Positions 24,387 through 34,352 of a stretch of DNA of 64,000 nucleotides are shown piece by piece. How positions within the stretch are numbered: the stretch's first letter is position 1; each line of letters starts with the position of its first letter. This stretch comes from Paenibacillus sp. FSL R7-0273 (GTDB lineage: Bacteria; Bacillota; Bacilli; Paenibacillales; Paenibacillaceae). The translations under genes and the position numbers were made by a program. The DNA lies in contig NZ_CP009283.1 of the NCBI RefSeq assembly GCF_000758625.1, forward strand, positions 5,713,501-5,777,500, read 5' to 3'. Under the pieces are notes generated by a model. It saw nothing but the letters and a program-made list of their open reading frames with translations, made no database searches and was not told where the DNA came from.

Positions 24387-27300
24387 TCAAGGCATAACCG
24401 AGAACACAATGTCGTCGAACAGCATATAGTCAAAGCCGCTGGTGTAGAAGCCGACCTTGCCCGAAGGCCGGTGGCCCGGATCGCTGCCGGCCAGCCTTAG
24501 CGCGCCGTCTACATATACGCTGATATCGCCGTCCTTGGCCGTCAGCTTCACCGTATATTCCGTATCCGGCTGCAGGTCATGCCCCGGCAGGACGGACTCG
24601 GTCAGCTTCAGCCAGGCAGTATTGTACAGAATCCAGGCCGAGGTGCCGTCTGCCCGGGTCCGGTAGCCGATCCGGGTCGAGCCGGCGCTGTCCTGGCGGT
24701 CAAAGAGATAGAGAATCCCGTTATCCGGCATCACGGACGGTGTCTTCAGTTTGAACTCCAGCTGGTAGGACGTAAAGCTGCGCTCGAGCAGCGCAGTAGC
24801 CCCGTTCAGCAGCTTGTAACGCCGGTTCCCGTCAGGATCGGCAGAAATGCTGCGGTTAGGGTCCACCGGCCAGCCGTTGCCGCCGTTCTCAAAGGTAGTC
24901 TCATGCATGATATTAGAGACGGTTACGGCAATATCTGCCTTAATCAGCGGATTTGCCACTGATACCGCTGTAATTACTGTGTTTCCTTCATACACGGCGC
25001 TGACGACTCCTGTGTGATCTACAGCAGCTACCGCCGGGTTGGCCGACTGCCAGGTAACTCCCGTGTCAGGCGTATCCGAAGGATCGAAGGACAGGTGCAG
25101 CTGCTGCTGTTCCCCGGCGGCAAGCCGCACCTCTCTCTCCGCCGGAATGATTCCGGCCAGCTCCGTGGTCGGGGCCTTGAACTGAATGTCATCGAACAGC
25201 ATGTGGCTGACATTATTGACGTAGAAGCCGACCTTCCCCGCCGCATTATGTCCGGGGTCATTGCCTTTCAGGCGGAATTCCCCGTCGAGATAGAGGCTGA
25301 TGTCTCCGCCTTTTACGAGCATTTTGACGTTATATTCCGTATCCGGCAGCAGGTCATTCTCTGGCAGCTTCACTTCCTTCAGCACTGTCCAGGCTGAATT
25401 GTAGAGCAGCCAGGCCGAGCTGCCGTCAGCCCGCGTCTTATAACCGATCCGGCTGGAGCCGCTGCCGGCCTGCCGGTCAAACACATATAGGGTCACATTG
25501 TCGCCCATCACCGCCGGCGTTTTCAGCCGGAAGCTCAGCTCATATTCGGAGAAGCTTTTGGCGCTGAGTGACGAGGCCCCGTTCAGCACCTTGTACCAGC
25601 GGTTCCCGCCGATCTTCTCGATGCTGCGGTAGGCATCCTGGCTCCAGCCGTTCGCCCCCGATTCGAAATTGGTGAAATCCATTACGCCGTCGCCCGCCTC
25701 CACGGTCACGCTAACCTGGGCTGTAAGCAGCGGATTTTCCGCTGAAGCCACCGTAATCACCGTGCTGCCTACAACCGCTCCTCCGGTAACGACACCAGCA
25801 CTGTCCACGGATGCGACAGCAGGATCAGCAGAGGTAAAGGTCAGCGCAGGATGATCCGCATTCCACGGCAGAACCGCCGTGCGCAGCTTGACTGTTTTCC
25901 AGCGGTCTACTTTAACCGCATTATCGTAAACCACTACCTCCTGTACTGGATAGCTACCCGCTCCTGCAGTTGTGCCCGCTTTGCCGTTGATGCCGATGTC
26001 GGCGAACGGAATGTCCGGGAAGCCCGGTATGGCACTGAATACCTCTGCATCCGGACGCAGAGACAGATCTCCTCCGGCCAGATTGGTGAAGCCAGGGTCT
26101 GCTGTGGTTACCCAGTTATCCGCATATTGCACCAGCCCGAATTTGTCATACGCCCCGTACACATTGGTGGTTACACTGCGCGTTACCACCGGATTGTAAA
26201 TGACATTTCCCTGGAACGTGTTGGTATCAGGATAATAACGGTTTTCCGTGAAAAAGTCCGCCAGCTCGGGATACTTCGCCATGTAAGGCGTACCTGTAAA
26301 ATTGTTGTTCGCTGCGAACAGCGCCTGCCACTTTGGCATGTAATTTAACGGCACCTGGTCATCCGGCTCGTCGCCGAGGTACAGGTCGGCATAATCGTAC
26401 GGAATTTTGCTGTCGATAAAAATATTGTTCCGGGTCTGGATGTGTGCGCCGCCGTTATTTTTAATGGCCGAATTGCCCATTTTATAAAAAATATTCTCGT
26501 CAATGGTCAGCCCCATCGTGAAGTTGTCGGGATAGACGCCCTCTACCCCCGCCTTGCTCTCCCCGATGTTATGGAAGTAGTTGCGCTTAATGACGGTGCC
26601 CCGCTCATGGGGCTGCTCGCCCGCATTCATATAGATCGCGCCGAGGTCGGAAAAGGTGGTGCACACATCATAGATCTCGTTATAATCCACGGTGTGGTCG
26701 TTGCCGAAGATCAGCACGCCGGGATGGGGCGCGTCATGCAGCTCGTTATGTGACATCCGGTTGCCGACACCGGATAGCAGAACCCCCGGATTATAAGCCT
26801 TGTGGTAATAGGCAAAATCATGGATATGCGAGTTCTCCACGGCGTTGTTTCCCGGCTGCAGTGTTGTTTTGTTGCCGCCTGTCAATGTAACGGCCGTGCC
26901 GCCGATATGATGGATATGGGTGCTGATAATGTCGTGATCGGTTCCGGGTGCGCCTTCAAAGTTGTTATAGTAGAAACGGCTTTGCGTATTGATCAGTACG
27001 CCGCTGTTGTTGAAATTGCGGATCTCGCTGTTCAGGATACGCATATGGCTGCCGCCCATGAATACCGCAGCCGAATCGCGGCCGTTCTCCAGCACAAGCT
27101 CCGAGAAGTCGATGTATGAGGCGTTGAGCGCGTTGATCATTGGTGTTTTGAGCATCGTGACTTCAATATCCGGGTCTGCTGAAGCTGTAAAGCTGGCATT
27201 GGGCAGGAAGTACAGCTTGCCTGCGGTACGGTCGATGTAATACTCACCGGGCATGTCGATCTCTTCAAGCAGATTTTGCGCAAAATGAAAATCCGGATAC

Positions 27301-28166
27301 CAGTTCTTGAACAGCCCGCTCATCTCCCCGTAACGGAGGGTGATCGTTTTGGCGGCTGTATCGATTGAGGCGATTTTGTTGTACGACCATTCCCAGCTGT
27401 AGCCGAAAATCCCGTCCAGCCAGATATCCTCAGCCTCTGTCCAGTACTGGGGCCGGTCATACGTGTAGGTAAAGGTGCCGCCGCGCGTGTGAACCTCCCC
27501 GTTCGGATCACGCCGCGTCGGACCCGGATCAATAATTTCATCCATCTGGACAGTGGACTCATTAGGCCAGCGGGCCAGTGTCATCCCTTCCCCGGCCACA
27601 TACAGCTCCATCGGCGGCACCTCGCTCAGATCATTCGCCAGATAATAGCCGTGGCGGCTGAGCTGGCCGTAATCGGTAATGCCCAGCGCTGCCAGATCGG
27701 CAGCCAGCACCTTGGTTCTCGCATCCGGGCTGATAATGCGGCTAAGTATTGCCGAATCAGTGACCGGGACGAATGCCGACTTCGCCAGGTGCTTAGAGCC
27801 GGATAACGTTACGGACTCTCCCGGATAAGCCGTGTAAATGATAGGCTTGCCCGCTTCACCTGAATCCTGCTGGCGCAGCTCGAAGCTTGCGGTCCGCTCA
27901 TACCGGCCTTCGCGCAGCATGACCGTTACTCCGCCCTCCGGCAGCCCGTCCTCCGTTTTCAGCGTACGGATGGTGTCACGCGCTTTTTCCAGCGTCAGAA
28001 ACGGGGCATTCAGCGTCCCACTATTGGAATCGCTTCCATTTGTAGCTACATAAAACGTCATTCCAGGATTTGTACCTTCCGCAGACACAGAAGACGTTAC
28101 GGCCGGAACGGGGATCGTCATGAACAGCAGACCAGCCATAAGCGCTGCAAGCAACCTTTTTTTCAC
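24387..28166 (-). CDS. Secreted right-handed beta-helix protein with tandem Big_2 and jelly-roll modules
   Basis: This is a protein of about 1259 residues with a Sec signal peptide (K-K-R-L-L-A-A-L-M-A-G-L-L-F-M and cleavage near S-V-S-A-E). The mature N-terminus F-Y-V-A-T-N-G-S-D-S-N-S-G-T introduces a parallel beta-helix (about 35-770) rich in N-x-I and H-N-x-I turns, as in polysaccharide-active families such as GH141 or beta-helix lyases. It is followed by a Big_2 Ig-like domain and a jelly-roll (about 775-1010), then the same pair again (about 1015-1258). The two pairs are clearly related, sharing G-Y-x-T-R-A-D-G-x-S-A-W and M-L-F-D-D-I. The start is GTG (or the TTG before it) behind GAGGAG. 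It follows the LplABC-type importer and probably attacks the polymer outside the cell. The enzymatic activity is not proven by motif. Confidence 0.8.
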   Translation of the reverse strand: MKKRLLAALMAGLLFMTIPVPAVTSSVSAEGTNPGMTFYVATNGSDSNSGTLNAPFLTLEKARDTIRTLKTEDGLPEGGVTVMLREGRYERTASFELRQQDSGEAGKPIIYTAYPGESVTLSGSKHLAKSAFVPVTDSAILSRIISPDARTKVLAADLAALGITDYGQLSRHGYYLANDLSEVPPMELYVAGEGMTLARWPNESTVQMDEIIDPGPTRRDPNGEVHTRGGTFTYTYDRPQYWTEAEDIWLDGIFGYSWEWSYNKIASIDTAAKTITLRYGEMSGLFKNWYPDFHFAQNLLEEIDMPGEYYIDRTAGKLYFLPNASFTASADPDIEVTMLKTPMINALNASYIDFSELVLENGRDSAAVFMGGSHMRILNSEIRNFNNSGVLINTQSRFYYNNFEGAPGTDHDIISTHIHHIGGTAVTLTGGNKTTLQPGNNAVENSHIHDFAYYHKAYNPGVLLSGVGNRMSHNELHDAPHPGVLIFGNDHTVDYNEIYDVCTTFSDLGAIYMNAGEQPHERGTVIKRNYFHNIGESKAGVEGVYPDNFTMGLTIDENIFYKMGNSAIKNNGGAHIQTRNNIFIDSKIPYDYADLYLGDEPDDQVPLNYMPKWQALFAANNNFTGTPYMAKYPELADFFTENRYYPDTNTFQGNVIYNPVVTRSVTTNVYGAYDKFGLVQYADNWVTTADPGFTNLAGGDLSLRPDAEVFSAIPGFPDIPFADIGINGKAGTTAGAGSYPVQEVVVYDNAVKVDRWKTVKLRTAVLPWNADHPALTFTSADPAVASVDSAGVVTGGAVVGSTVITVASAENPLLTAQVSVTVEAGDGVMDFTNFESGANGWSQDAYRSIEKIGGNRWYKVLNGASSLSAKSFSEYELSFRLKTPAVMGDNVTLYVFDRQAGSGSSRIGYKTRADGSSAWLLYNSAWTVLKEVKLPENDLLPDTEYNVKMLVKGGDISLYLDGEFRLKGNDPGHNAAGKVGFYVNNVSHMLFDDIQFKAPTTELAGIIPAEREVRLAAGEQQQLHLSFDPSDTPDTGVTWQSANPAVAAVDHTGVVSAVYEGNTVITAVSVANPLIKADIAVTVSNIMHETTFENGGNGWPVDPNRSISADPDGNRRYKLLNGATALLERSFTSYQLEFKLKTPSVMPDNGILYLFDRQDSAGSTRIGYRTRADGTSAWILYNTAWLKLTESVLPGHDLQPDTEYTVKLTAKDGDISVYVDGALRLAGSDPGHRPSGKVGFYTSGFDYMLFDDIVFSVMP

Positions 28167-28190
28167 CAAAGCTCCTCTTCCTTTCGGATT

Positions 28191-28235
28191 AAAATAAGAA
28201 CGGCCCTGCCAGCATGTTTAAATGGGCAAAGCCGT
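28191..28235 (-). terminator. Hairpin between binding-protein gene and beta-helix gene
   Basis: On the minus strand ACGGCTTTGCC and GGCAGGGCCGT form an 11-bp stem with two G-U pairs, followed by TTCTTATTTT. It may be an attenuator that lowers expression of the beta-helix gene relative to the importer. Confidence 0.6.
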
Positions 28236-28277
28236 CAATGAGCAGCAGGTTTCTCCAGTATTGCAGTGTCTCTAGTC

Positions 28278-29825
28278 TTACTTCTTCAAGCCTTTATCCT
28301 TCAGGAACTGCTCGAATTGCTTCGTTACTTCCGCCACGTATTTCTCTTCGCCTGCTTCCTTCAGCTTGCCGTACAGCGCAGGCCAGGTTTCTTCAAAATC
28401 CAGTGTGCCTGTAACCAGCCCGCGCTTATATTCGCCCCAGACAGCGTTCAGGTTGGCGATCTCTGTATTGACCGGCTCGGAGTTGAACTTGAAGGCGCCG
28501 ACAGGATTGACCTCGGAATCGGAATTGATCTTCTTCGTCTCTTCCCAGACATTCTCCGGCTGGCCTTCCTTCAGGTAGGAGTTGAAGACGCTGCCAAAAA
28601 CCCAGTCCATATTCGGCACATAACGCGAATCCGCGAGTGCCTTGATGTAGTCACCTGTTGTCTTCTCGTAGTGGACACCTTCTACGCCGTTGCAGAGCAG
28701 ATTGTACAGCTCCTTGTCGGTATTCACCAGATTCAGCAGCATCATGGCCCGTTCAGGATTCGCAGCCGTGCGGCTGATCGACTGGTTGGTCGTTGCCGAA
28801 TAGCCGTTGGAGAACCAGTCGCTCAGCGGAACCGTAATGACCTCGTTGCCTCCGTTTTTGGCCTTTACCTCTGCCTCAACACCCGGCTTGAGCGTAACGT
28901 TGAAGTCAACGGCAATCTGGCCTTTGGTCAGATAATCGTTCATTTTTTCTGTAGCGGCATCTTTGTAGATATAGCCTTCCTTATACCATTTGCTGGCCAG
29001 CCGGAAATTGTCGAGCTCCTCCTCCGGGTAACGGTGCAGCGTGTAAGTTGGATCATCGGTTTTGATATAGAAATGGTCATCCAGGCCGGGAACTACCCAG
29101 TACTGGTCATCATGCGACTGCGGATTGATAAAGGAGGTGCCGAATACGCCGAATGGAATAATGTCCGGCTCGTTCTGCTTGATTTGGGCCAGGAACGGCT
29201 CGATATCGGCGAGCTTTTTGATGGAAGCGGTATCAAGATTGTACTTGTCGGCAAAACGCTTCTGGATAATGAACCCGTAACGCGAGCCGTTGATCTGCTG
29301 GTTCGGAATCCCGTAGATTTCCCCGTCCACCGAGAGACCGTCCCACATCACCTGCGGCACATCGGCCTTCAGCTCAGGAGCATATTGATCTAGCAGATTA
29401 TCCATCGGCTGAATGGCGCCTTTGCGGACCAGCTCCTCCGGCTTCAGCATGTACCCGGTCCAGAGAATGTCGAACTTCTCGCCTGCGGCCAGCACCGTGT
29501 TCATCTTCTGCACATAATCCCCGACAGCGACCGGCATCAGCTTGACTGTGGCATTGATTTTTTCCTTCACAATCTTGTTGACTTCCTCCTGCACCTTGGC
29601 CTGGTCGGCCTGCAGCTGCGACAGCGGATAATACCAGGTCAGCTCGACCGGCTTCAGCTCCTCTGTACCGGAATCCGTAGCCGGAGCTGCCGTCTGCGCG
29701 CCTTCCGTGGCAGTGCCCTCTGCACTGTTCCCGTTGTTTCCATTGTTGCCGTTACCGCCGCAGGCGCTAAGCACCGATGCTGCCAGCAATACGAGCGCCA
29801 GAACTCCAAACAGCCTTTTTTTCAT
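28278..29825 (-). CDS. Extracellular solute-binding lipoprotein (LplA-type)
   Basis: This 515-residue lipoprotein has a signal peptide ending in the lipobox L-S-A-C-G-G, then an Asn/Gly/Ser-rich linker and a large family 1-type solute-binding domain. The start M-K-K-R-L-F-G-V-L is fixed by CAGGAGGT. Its size (over 500 residues) is typical of Paenibacillus LplA-like proteins that bind oligosaccharides larger than disaccharides. It is the third gene after two permeases; no ATPase gene is present, so a shared MsmK-type ATPase encoded elsewhere is presumably used. The ligand is probably a fragment of the glycan attacked by the neighbouring enzymes. Confidence 0.9.
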   Translation of the reverse strand: MKKRLFGVLALVLLAASVLSACGGNGNNGNNGNSAEGTATEGAQTAAPATDSGTEELKPVELTWYYPLSQLQADQAKVQEEVNKIVKEKINATVKLMPVAVGDYVQKMNTVLAAGEKFDILWTGYMLKPEELVRKGAIQPMDNLLDQYAPELKADVPQVMWDGLSVDGEIYGIPNQQINGSRYGFIIQKRFADKYNLDTASIKKLADIEPFLAQIKQNEPDIIPFGVFGTSFINPQSHDDQYWVVPGLDDHFYIKTDDPTYTLHRYPEEELDNFRLASKWYKEGYIYKDAATEKMNDYLTKGQIAVDFNVTLKPGVEAEVKAKNGGNEVITVPLSDWFSNGYSATTNQSISRTAANPERAMMLLNLVNTDKELYNLLCNGVEGVHYEKTTGDYIKALADSRYVPNMDWVFGSVFNSYLKEGQPENVWEETKKINSDSEVNPVGAFKFNSEPVNTEIANLNAVWGEYKRGLVTGTLDFEETWPALYGKLKEAGEEKYVAEVTKQFEQFLKDKGLKK

Positions 29826-29861
29826 GTGTGTGACCTCCTGTACTTTGTACATGATTGTATG

Positions 29862-30749
29862 TTAACCCTTTAGGGAGCCAACCGTAAGCCCTTTGACAAA
29901 AAAACGCTGGAAAAACGGGAAGATCACCAGCATCGGACCGCCGGCCAGCACCGCAATCGCCATCCGCGCCGAGCTGTTCGGGAAGCTGGACAAATCAATG
30001 CCAAGCTGTCCGGTAAACTCTGAATTGGTTGTGAGAAACTCAATACTGTTGAGCGTGCGCACCAGCAGCAGCTGCAGCGGCACCTTATTCGGATCATCGA
30101 TATAGAGCATCGCGTTAAACCATTCGTTCCAGTAGGTGAAGGAAATCAGCAGGCCCAGTGTCGCCAGCGCCGGAGTGGAGAGCGGCAGAATGATCCGGAA
30201 AAAGATGCGGAACTCCCGCGCCCCGTCGATTTTGGCCGATTCAATGATCTCCAGCGGAATCTTGGACATGAACCCTTTCATGACCATGATGTTGAACGGG
30301 GACAGGAGGATCGGCAGAATCAGCGCCCACAGACTGTCCTTCAGATGCAGGTATTGCGTAATGAGGATGTAGGAGGGAACGAGCCCGCCGCTGAACAGCA
30401 TCGTAAAAAACACATAAAAGGTGGTCACCCGGTTATACCGGTAATCCTGCCGGGAAATAACGTACGCGGTCATCGCGGTCAGCAGCAGTCCTAATAGCGC
30501 TCCGACTATGGTTATGGTGATGGTCACCCCGTAAGCACGGAACAGGATATCCGGGGCGTCCAGCAGATAGCGGTAGGCGTCCAGACTGAATGTTTCCGGG
30601 ATGAACTGGTATCCGTTGGCGGTCAGCGACTTTTCGTCCGTCAGCGACACGGCAACGACCAGCAGAAACGGCAGAATGACTATAAGCGAGAGCACCGTAA
30701 ACAGCAGGTTAATGAACAGCTTGGAGAATTCGAATTTTTTTCGGGCCAC
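29862..30749 (-). CDS. Carbohydrate ABC transporter permease (LplC/YtcP-type)
   Basis: This 295-residue inner-membrane permease has six helices. The cytoplasmic loop reads E-S-A-K-I-D-G-A-R-E-F-R-I-F-F-R-I-I-L-P-L-S-T-P, the EAA motif that contacts the ATPase. I choose the GTG at 30749 because AAGGAGGT stands eight bases before it; an ATG 21 bases upstream lies on top of that site. It ends in the usual K-G-L-T-V-G-S-L-K-G. It pairs with the permease encoded just upstream. Confidence 0.92.
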   Translation of the reverse strand: MARKKFEFSKLFINLLFTVLSLIVILPFLLVVAVSLTDEKSLTANGYQFIPETFSLDAYRYLLDAPDILFRAYGVTITITIVGALLGLLLTAMTAYVISRQDYRYNRVTTFYVFFTMLFSGGLVPSYILITQYLHLKDSLWALILPILLSPFNIMVMKGFMSKIPLEIIESAKIDGAREFRIFFRIILPLSTPALATLGLLISFTYWNEWFNAMLYIDDPNKVPLQLLLVRTLNSIEFLTTNSEFTGQLGIDLSSFPNSSARMAIAVLAGGPMLVIFPFFQRFFVKGLTVGSLKG

Positions 30750-30763
30750 TGTCTGGCACCTCC

Positions 30764-31750
30764 TTACCATAGAGAGTTATCGGGATCGACTTTGCGCACA
30801 ATGCCGTTGGCCGTCAGCACCAGCACCAGCCCGACAACCGACTGGTAGAAGCCTGTAGCCGCAGACATGCTCACATTGCCGACTTCACGCAGCGCACGGT
30901 ACACATAAGTATCAATAATATCTGTAGAGCCGTAGAGAAAGCCTGAATTGTTCGGGATAAAATAGTGCAGGCCGAAGTCGCCGCGGAACATATTGCCGAT
31001 GGACAGGATCAGCATGATGATGATGATCGGAGCCATGAGCGGGATGGTGATTTTGAACGCCATCTGCCGTTTGGTTGCCCCGTCAATCCGCGCCGCCTCG
31101 TAATATTCACTGTTGATTCCAATAATGCCGGCAAAATAAATCAGCGTGTTGAAGCCAACCACCTTCCATAATTGCACCAGGATGAGGATAAACGGCCACG
31201 GCGCGGAATCCTGATACCAGCTGACCGGATCAAGGCCGAACGATTCCAGCGTGCGGTTGATGAAGCCGTCGGAATGGTTCAGAAAGGCGTAAGCGACATA
31301 CCCGACCAGTACCCATGACAGAAAATGGGGCAGAAACAGCGCCGTCTGATAGAACTTGCTCACTTTGGCCTTGATTTCGTTCATCAGGATCGCCAGCAGC
31401 AGCGCCGCCGAGGTCCCCACCAGAATATAAGCGGTATTATAAAGAACGGTGTTGCGGGTAATCCGCCATGCTGTATCGGTGGTGAACAAATAACGAAAAT
31501 TATCCAGCCCTACCCACTCGCTGCCGAAGATGCCCAGATCATAGCGGTAGTTTTTGAAGGCGATAATCAGGCCGATCATGGGAATATAGGCAAAAATCAA
31601 TTTGTACAAAATCCCCGGCAGGGAGAGCAGAAACAGCTCACGGTTGTTCTTAAAATGATGCAGCTCTCTTCCCGCCCATGACTTCCCGCGCTTTCCCGGC
31701 GGCGCACCCGCTTGTGCCCCCTGCCCGGTGAGTGAAACGTTCTTCTGCAT
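30764..31750 (-). CDS. Carbohydrate ABC transporter permease (LplB-type)
   Basis: This 328-residue permease has six helices after a hydrophilic N-terminal stretch of about 40 residues. The EAA loop is E-A-A-R-I-D-G-A-T-K-R-Q-M-A-F-K-I-T-I-P. The ATG at 31750 follows GGAAGGGG by eight bases. The last residues D-P-D-N-S-L-W are typical of the LplB branch. It is the first gene of the importer operon and lies downstream of a region with repeated CTGTACA sequences. Confidence 0.92.
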   Translation of the reverse strand: MQKNVSLTGQGAQAGAPPGKRGKSWAGRELHHFKNNRELFLLSLPGILYKLIFAYIPMIGLIIAFKNYRYDLGIFGSEWVGLDNFRYLFTTDTAWRITRNTVLYNTAYILVGTSAALLLAILMNEIKAKVSKFYQTALFLPHFLSWVLVGYVAYAFLNHSDGFINRTLESFGLDPVSWYQDSAPWPFILILVQLWKVVGFNTLIYFAGIIGINSEYYEAARIDGATKRQMAFKITIPLMAPIIIIMLILSIGNMFRGDFGLHYFIPNNSGFLYGSTDIIDTYVYRALREVGNVSMSAATGFYQSVVGLVLVLTANGIVRKVDPDNSLW

Positions 31751-31811
31751 AACCAAAGCCCCTTCCTTTCTTCGTTAACGGCTGCCTGTGTGTCAGGCTT
31801 TGCATGGCCTT

Positions 31812-31882
31812 AGAATAGCGCAGCAGCAGGCATTTACGGTACTGTACAATCGCAAGAATGCTGTAAATCCGGGCTGTACAGT
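31812..31882 (-). promoter_or_regulatory. Regulated promoter region of the importer operon, CTGTACA repeats
   Basis: CTGTACA occurs at 31842 and 31874 and CTGTAAA at 31861. The outer two form the inverted arms ACTGTACA and TGTACAGT. A minus-strand -10 candidate TATTCT lies just left at about 31812-31817 without a good -35 box, fitting activation by the AraC-type regulator encoded upstream. Confidence 0.45.
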
Positions 31883-31935
31883 TCCCTGATTTCTGTTCCG
31901 GGCAGAGGCGTGCTGCCGCTGTGCGGCAAAAGGCC

Positions 31936-31974
31936 AAAAAGGCCCGCTGAATGAAAAAATCTCACTCGCGGGCC
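31936..31974 (-). terminator. Terminator after the transmembrane AraC regulator
   Basis: On the minus strand GGCCCGC and GCGGGCC arms, with TGA/TTCA partly paired inside, are followed by TTTTTGG. The hairpin starts 14 bases after the stop codon at 31988. Confidence 0.85.
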
Positions 31975-31987
31975 CGGCACTCCGTTC

Positions 31988-34333
31988 TTATTTGCTGCGG
32001 TCAATGGCTGATTTCAGGCGGTATTCCTTCGGGGTCGTCCCGTATCGGCGTTTGAACAGCCGGTAAAAATAGCTTTCGTTGCCGAAGCCGACCTTCTCCA
32101 TAATCTCTGTCACGGTCAAATCCTTCTGCTCCAGATAATCCCTGGCATAGGCCAGGCGAGCCGCATTGATCTGGTCAACCACCGTTATACCCTCCTGCGC
32201 CTTGAACACCTGGCCCAGATAAACGGAGCTCATCTTCAGCATGTCGGCAATCCGCTGCACATTGAGATCCGGGTCGGCATAGTGCCGGTCGATAATCTCC
32301 TTCACGGTTTCGGCCAGCAGACGGCTCTTGTCCTCGCGGCCGCTCCGCCGCTGCTCGGCAACCTCGCGCACGACCTCCAGCAGCACGGCTTCTATTTCGT
32401 CAAGCGTCTCTTTCTCCAGAATCCGCCGGTTAATCGCCTGCAGATTGACGGATACGGGATTGACGTTATGGCTGTTCATCTCACCTAATGTGTTGCTCAG
32501 GGTAACTGCCAGATGCAGCACCGCCGAGAACATATTCTCGTAGCTGAAGCTGCCGAGCAGCTCCCGCCAGCTGCGGATCGCCTGCTCCGTCTCCTGCAGA
32601 TCGCCGCCCTTCAGCCCTTCCATCAGCTGCCGCTCCAGCTCCTGCGGGATGCGCAGCGTCTCATTCTGCTCATTCTCAAGCAGATTCTCCGGCTCAAGCA
32701 CCGCCCCCTTGCCGTAGATCATCCGGTAATGGGAATGGCGGACCGCCAGATTATAATACCGGGTAATGCTGCGGTAGTCCGTAAACACATCACTGAGCGT
32801 AACCGTAAAGGTAATGCGGTAATAAGTCTGAACCGTTTGCTGAAGCTCTCTGAATTTCTCGCCCAGCTGCTCCAGCGCCCCGGCTCCGCCGCTTTCACTG
32901 CCTCCACCTGCTGCGCTTTCCCTGCTGCCTACGATAAAGACGAGATGCCCGCTTTTCATGTCTACAGCTTCGCATGAACCGTCCTGGCGCAGCAGTTCCT
33001 GGCCGATATTGGCGATGGCAAAATACAGCAGGGACTCCATCGCAGCGCCCTGGCCGGCGGCAAGCCCCTGAAGATCGTCAATCTGCACCAGAGCCAGCCG
33101 CAGCGGGGCCGGATAAGCAATATCTAAGCCATACTGCTCCCTGATCTGCAGGAACGCACTCTCGTCTACACTCCCGCTTGCCCCGACCAGGCTGCGCAGC
33201 TGGTACACCTTGGCGATATTCGACTGTGAGGCCCGCTCCTGCTCAAGCCCCTTCAGCTTGCCGATCATCTCGGTTACATTGGCCGCAATCAGCGACAGCT
33301 CATCCTGGCCCTGCGGGGCACCGCGTTCATTCTGCGGCACCAGCGTCAGCAGCTGGCCCACCGGCTTATACAGCCGCAGTGAAAAGAACACGGACAGCAT
33401 GACCGCAAGCAGAACCACAGACAGCGTGACCGCCACCTCAGTCCACTTCATCTGCCGCACGCTGCCCAGCACCACATCATAATCCTGCAGGCTGACAATC
33501 TGCCAGTTATTCAGCGCCTTGCTTAAATAAGTGACCTTGTATTTCCGGTCTTCATGATTGTAGATAAAGGAATCCACCGGCTTCTCCGACGGCGTGAGCC
33601 GCGGCAGCAGATCCTGCCTGATGTTAAGCCCTGCTGGCAGCAGCCCGTCGGTCGAAATCAGCACCTCGCCCTCACTGTCGGTAATGAACAGCACATCATT
33701 TTGCCGCTCCGCCACCAGATTAAGCGCTTTCACGTTATCCAGCATCCAGTCCGGCTTCACCGTCAGAATCAGCACATTGTCATTAATGGAGCCCAGCGCC
33801 TCCCCGTCATAGAGAAAAAAGGCAAACACGTCGATCCCGTCGTTCTTGCCGTCAAGATCCAGAGGAATCAGCTGCAGCTTTGGCAGGTCGGACCTTGAGG
33901 CCATATAGCTCTCCAAAGCCCCATACAAGGTACTGTTATTAATGTCATGATTCAGTGACGAGAAGAACCGCTGCTGCGCGCCGTTATAAAAGACTGCGGC
34001 GTGCAGATACGGCGATGAGGCAACGGTATGATTCAATCGTTCAATTTTTAGAATGCTCTGCCTGTAATCTGCACCTGACTTCAGCGCGAGCAGCTCTTCG
34101 TCGTTGTACAGCGATACGGCCAAATCCCTCACGATGCCGTTCATATTCTCAACGTTATAGTTGATCTGGGTCAGCAGCTTCCGGTCAGCTTCATTCTGCA
34201 GGCTGAGCACCCGGCTGCGGGCACTGGCATTCAAAAAAAGCGAGGCAACAGCAAGTGTGGCAACCACCAGCATAAAGCTGAGCAAAATCCGCTGCAGATA
34301 TTTGCGTGACCGGATCGTCTGGAGTACATTCAT
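31988..34333 (-). CDS. Transmembrane AraC family regulator (sensor plus helix-turn-helix)
   Basis: This 781-residue protein joins a membrane sensor to a DNA-binding domain. It has one helix at about 14-34, an extracytoplasmic Cache-like domain, a second helix near 290-315, a linker, a middle region resembling a degenerate GGDEF fold, and a C-terminal AraC double helix-turn-helix (about 680-775) with V-T-E-I-M-E-K-V-G-F-G-N-E-S-Y-F-Y-R-L-F-K-R. This is the layout found next to Lpl-type importers in Paenibacillus, where it is thought to sense an extracellular sugar signal and activate the importer. The ATG follows GGGGGAG. It has its own strong promoter with flanking GGTSACC elements. Confidence 0.88.
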   Translation of the reverse strand: MNVLQTIRSRKYLQRILLSFMLVVATLAVASLFLNASARSRVLSLQNEADRKLLTQINYNVENMNGIVRDLAVSLYNDEELLALKSGADYRQSILKIERLNHTVASSPYLHAAVFYNGAQQRFFSSLNHDINNSTLYGALESYMASRSDLPKLQLIPLDLDGKNDGIDVFAFFLYDGEALGSINDNVLILTVKPDWMLDNVKALNLVAERQNDVLFITDSEGEVLISTDGLLPAGLNIRQDLLPRLTPSEKPVDSFIYNHEDRKYKVTYLSKALNNWQIVSLQDYDVVLGSVRQMKWTEVAVTLSVVLLAVMLSVFFSLRLYKPVGQLLTLVPQNERGAPQGQDELSLIAANVTEMIGKLKGLEQERASQSNIAKVYQLRSLVGASGSVDESAFLQIREQYGLDIAYPAPLRLALVQIDDLQGLAAGQGAAMESLLYFAIANIGQELLRQDGSCEAVDMKSGHLVFIVGSRESAAGGGSESGGAGALEQLGEKFRELQQTVQTYYRITFTVTLSDVFTDYRSITRYYNLAVRHSHYRMIYGKGAVLEPENLLENEQNETLRIPQELERQLMEGLKGGDLQETEQAIRSWRELLGSFSYENMFSAVLHLAVTLSNTLGEMNSHNVNPVSVNLQAINRRILEKETLDEIEAVLLEVVREVAEQRRSGREDKSRLLAETVKEIIDRHYADPDLNVQRIADMLKMSSVYLGQVFKAQEGITVVDQINAARLAYARDYLEQKDLTVTEIMEKVGFGNESYFYRLFKRRYGTTPKEYRLKSAIDRSK

Positions 34334-34352
34334 GGGTTCACTCCCCCTGCGC

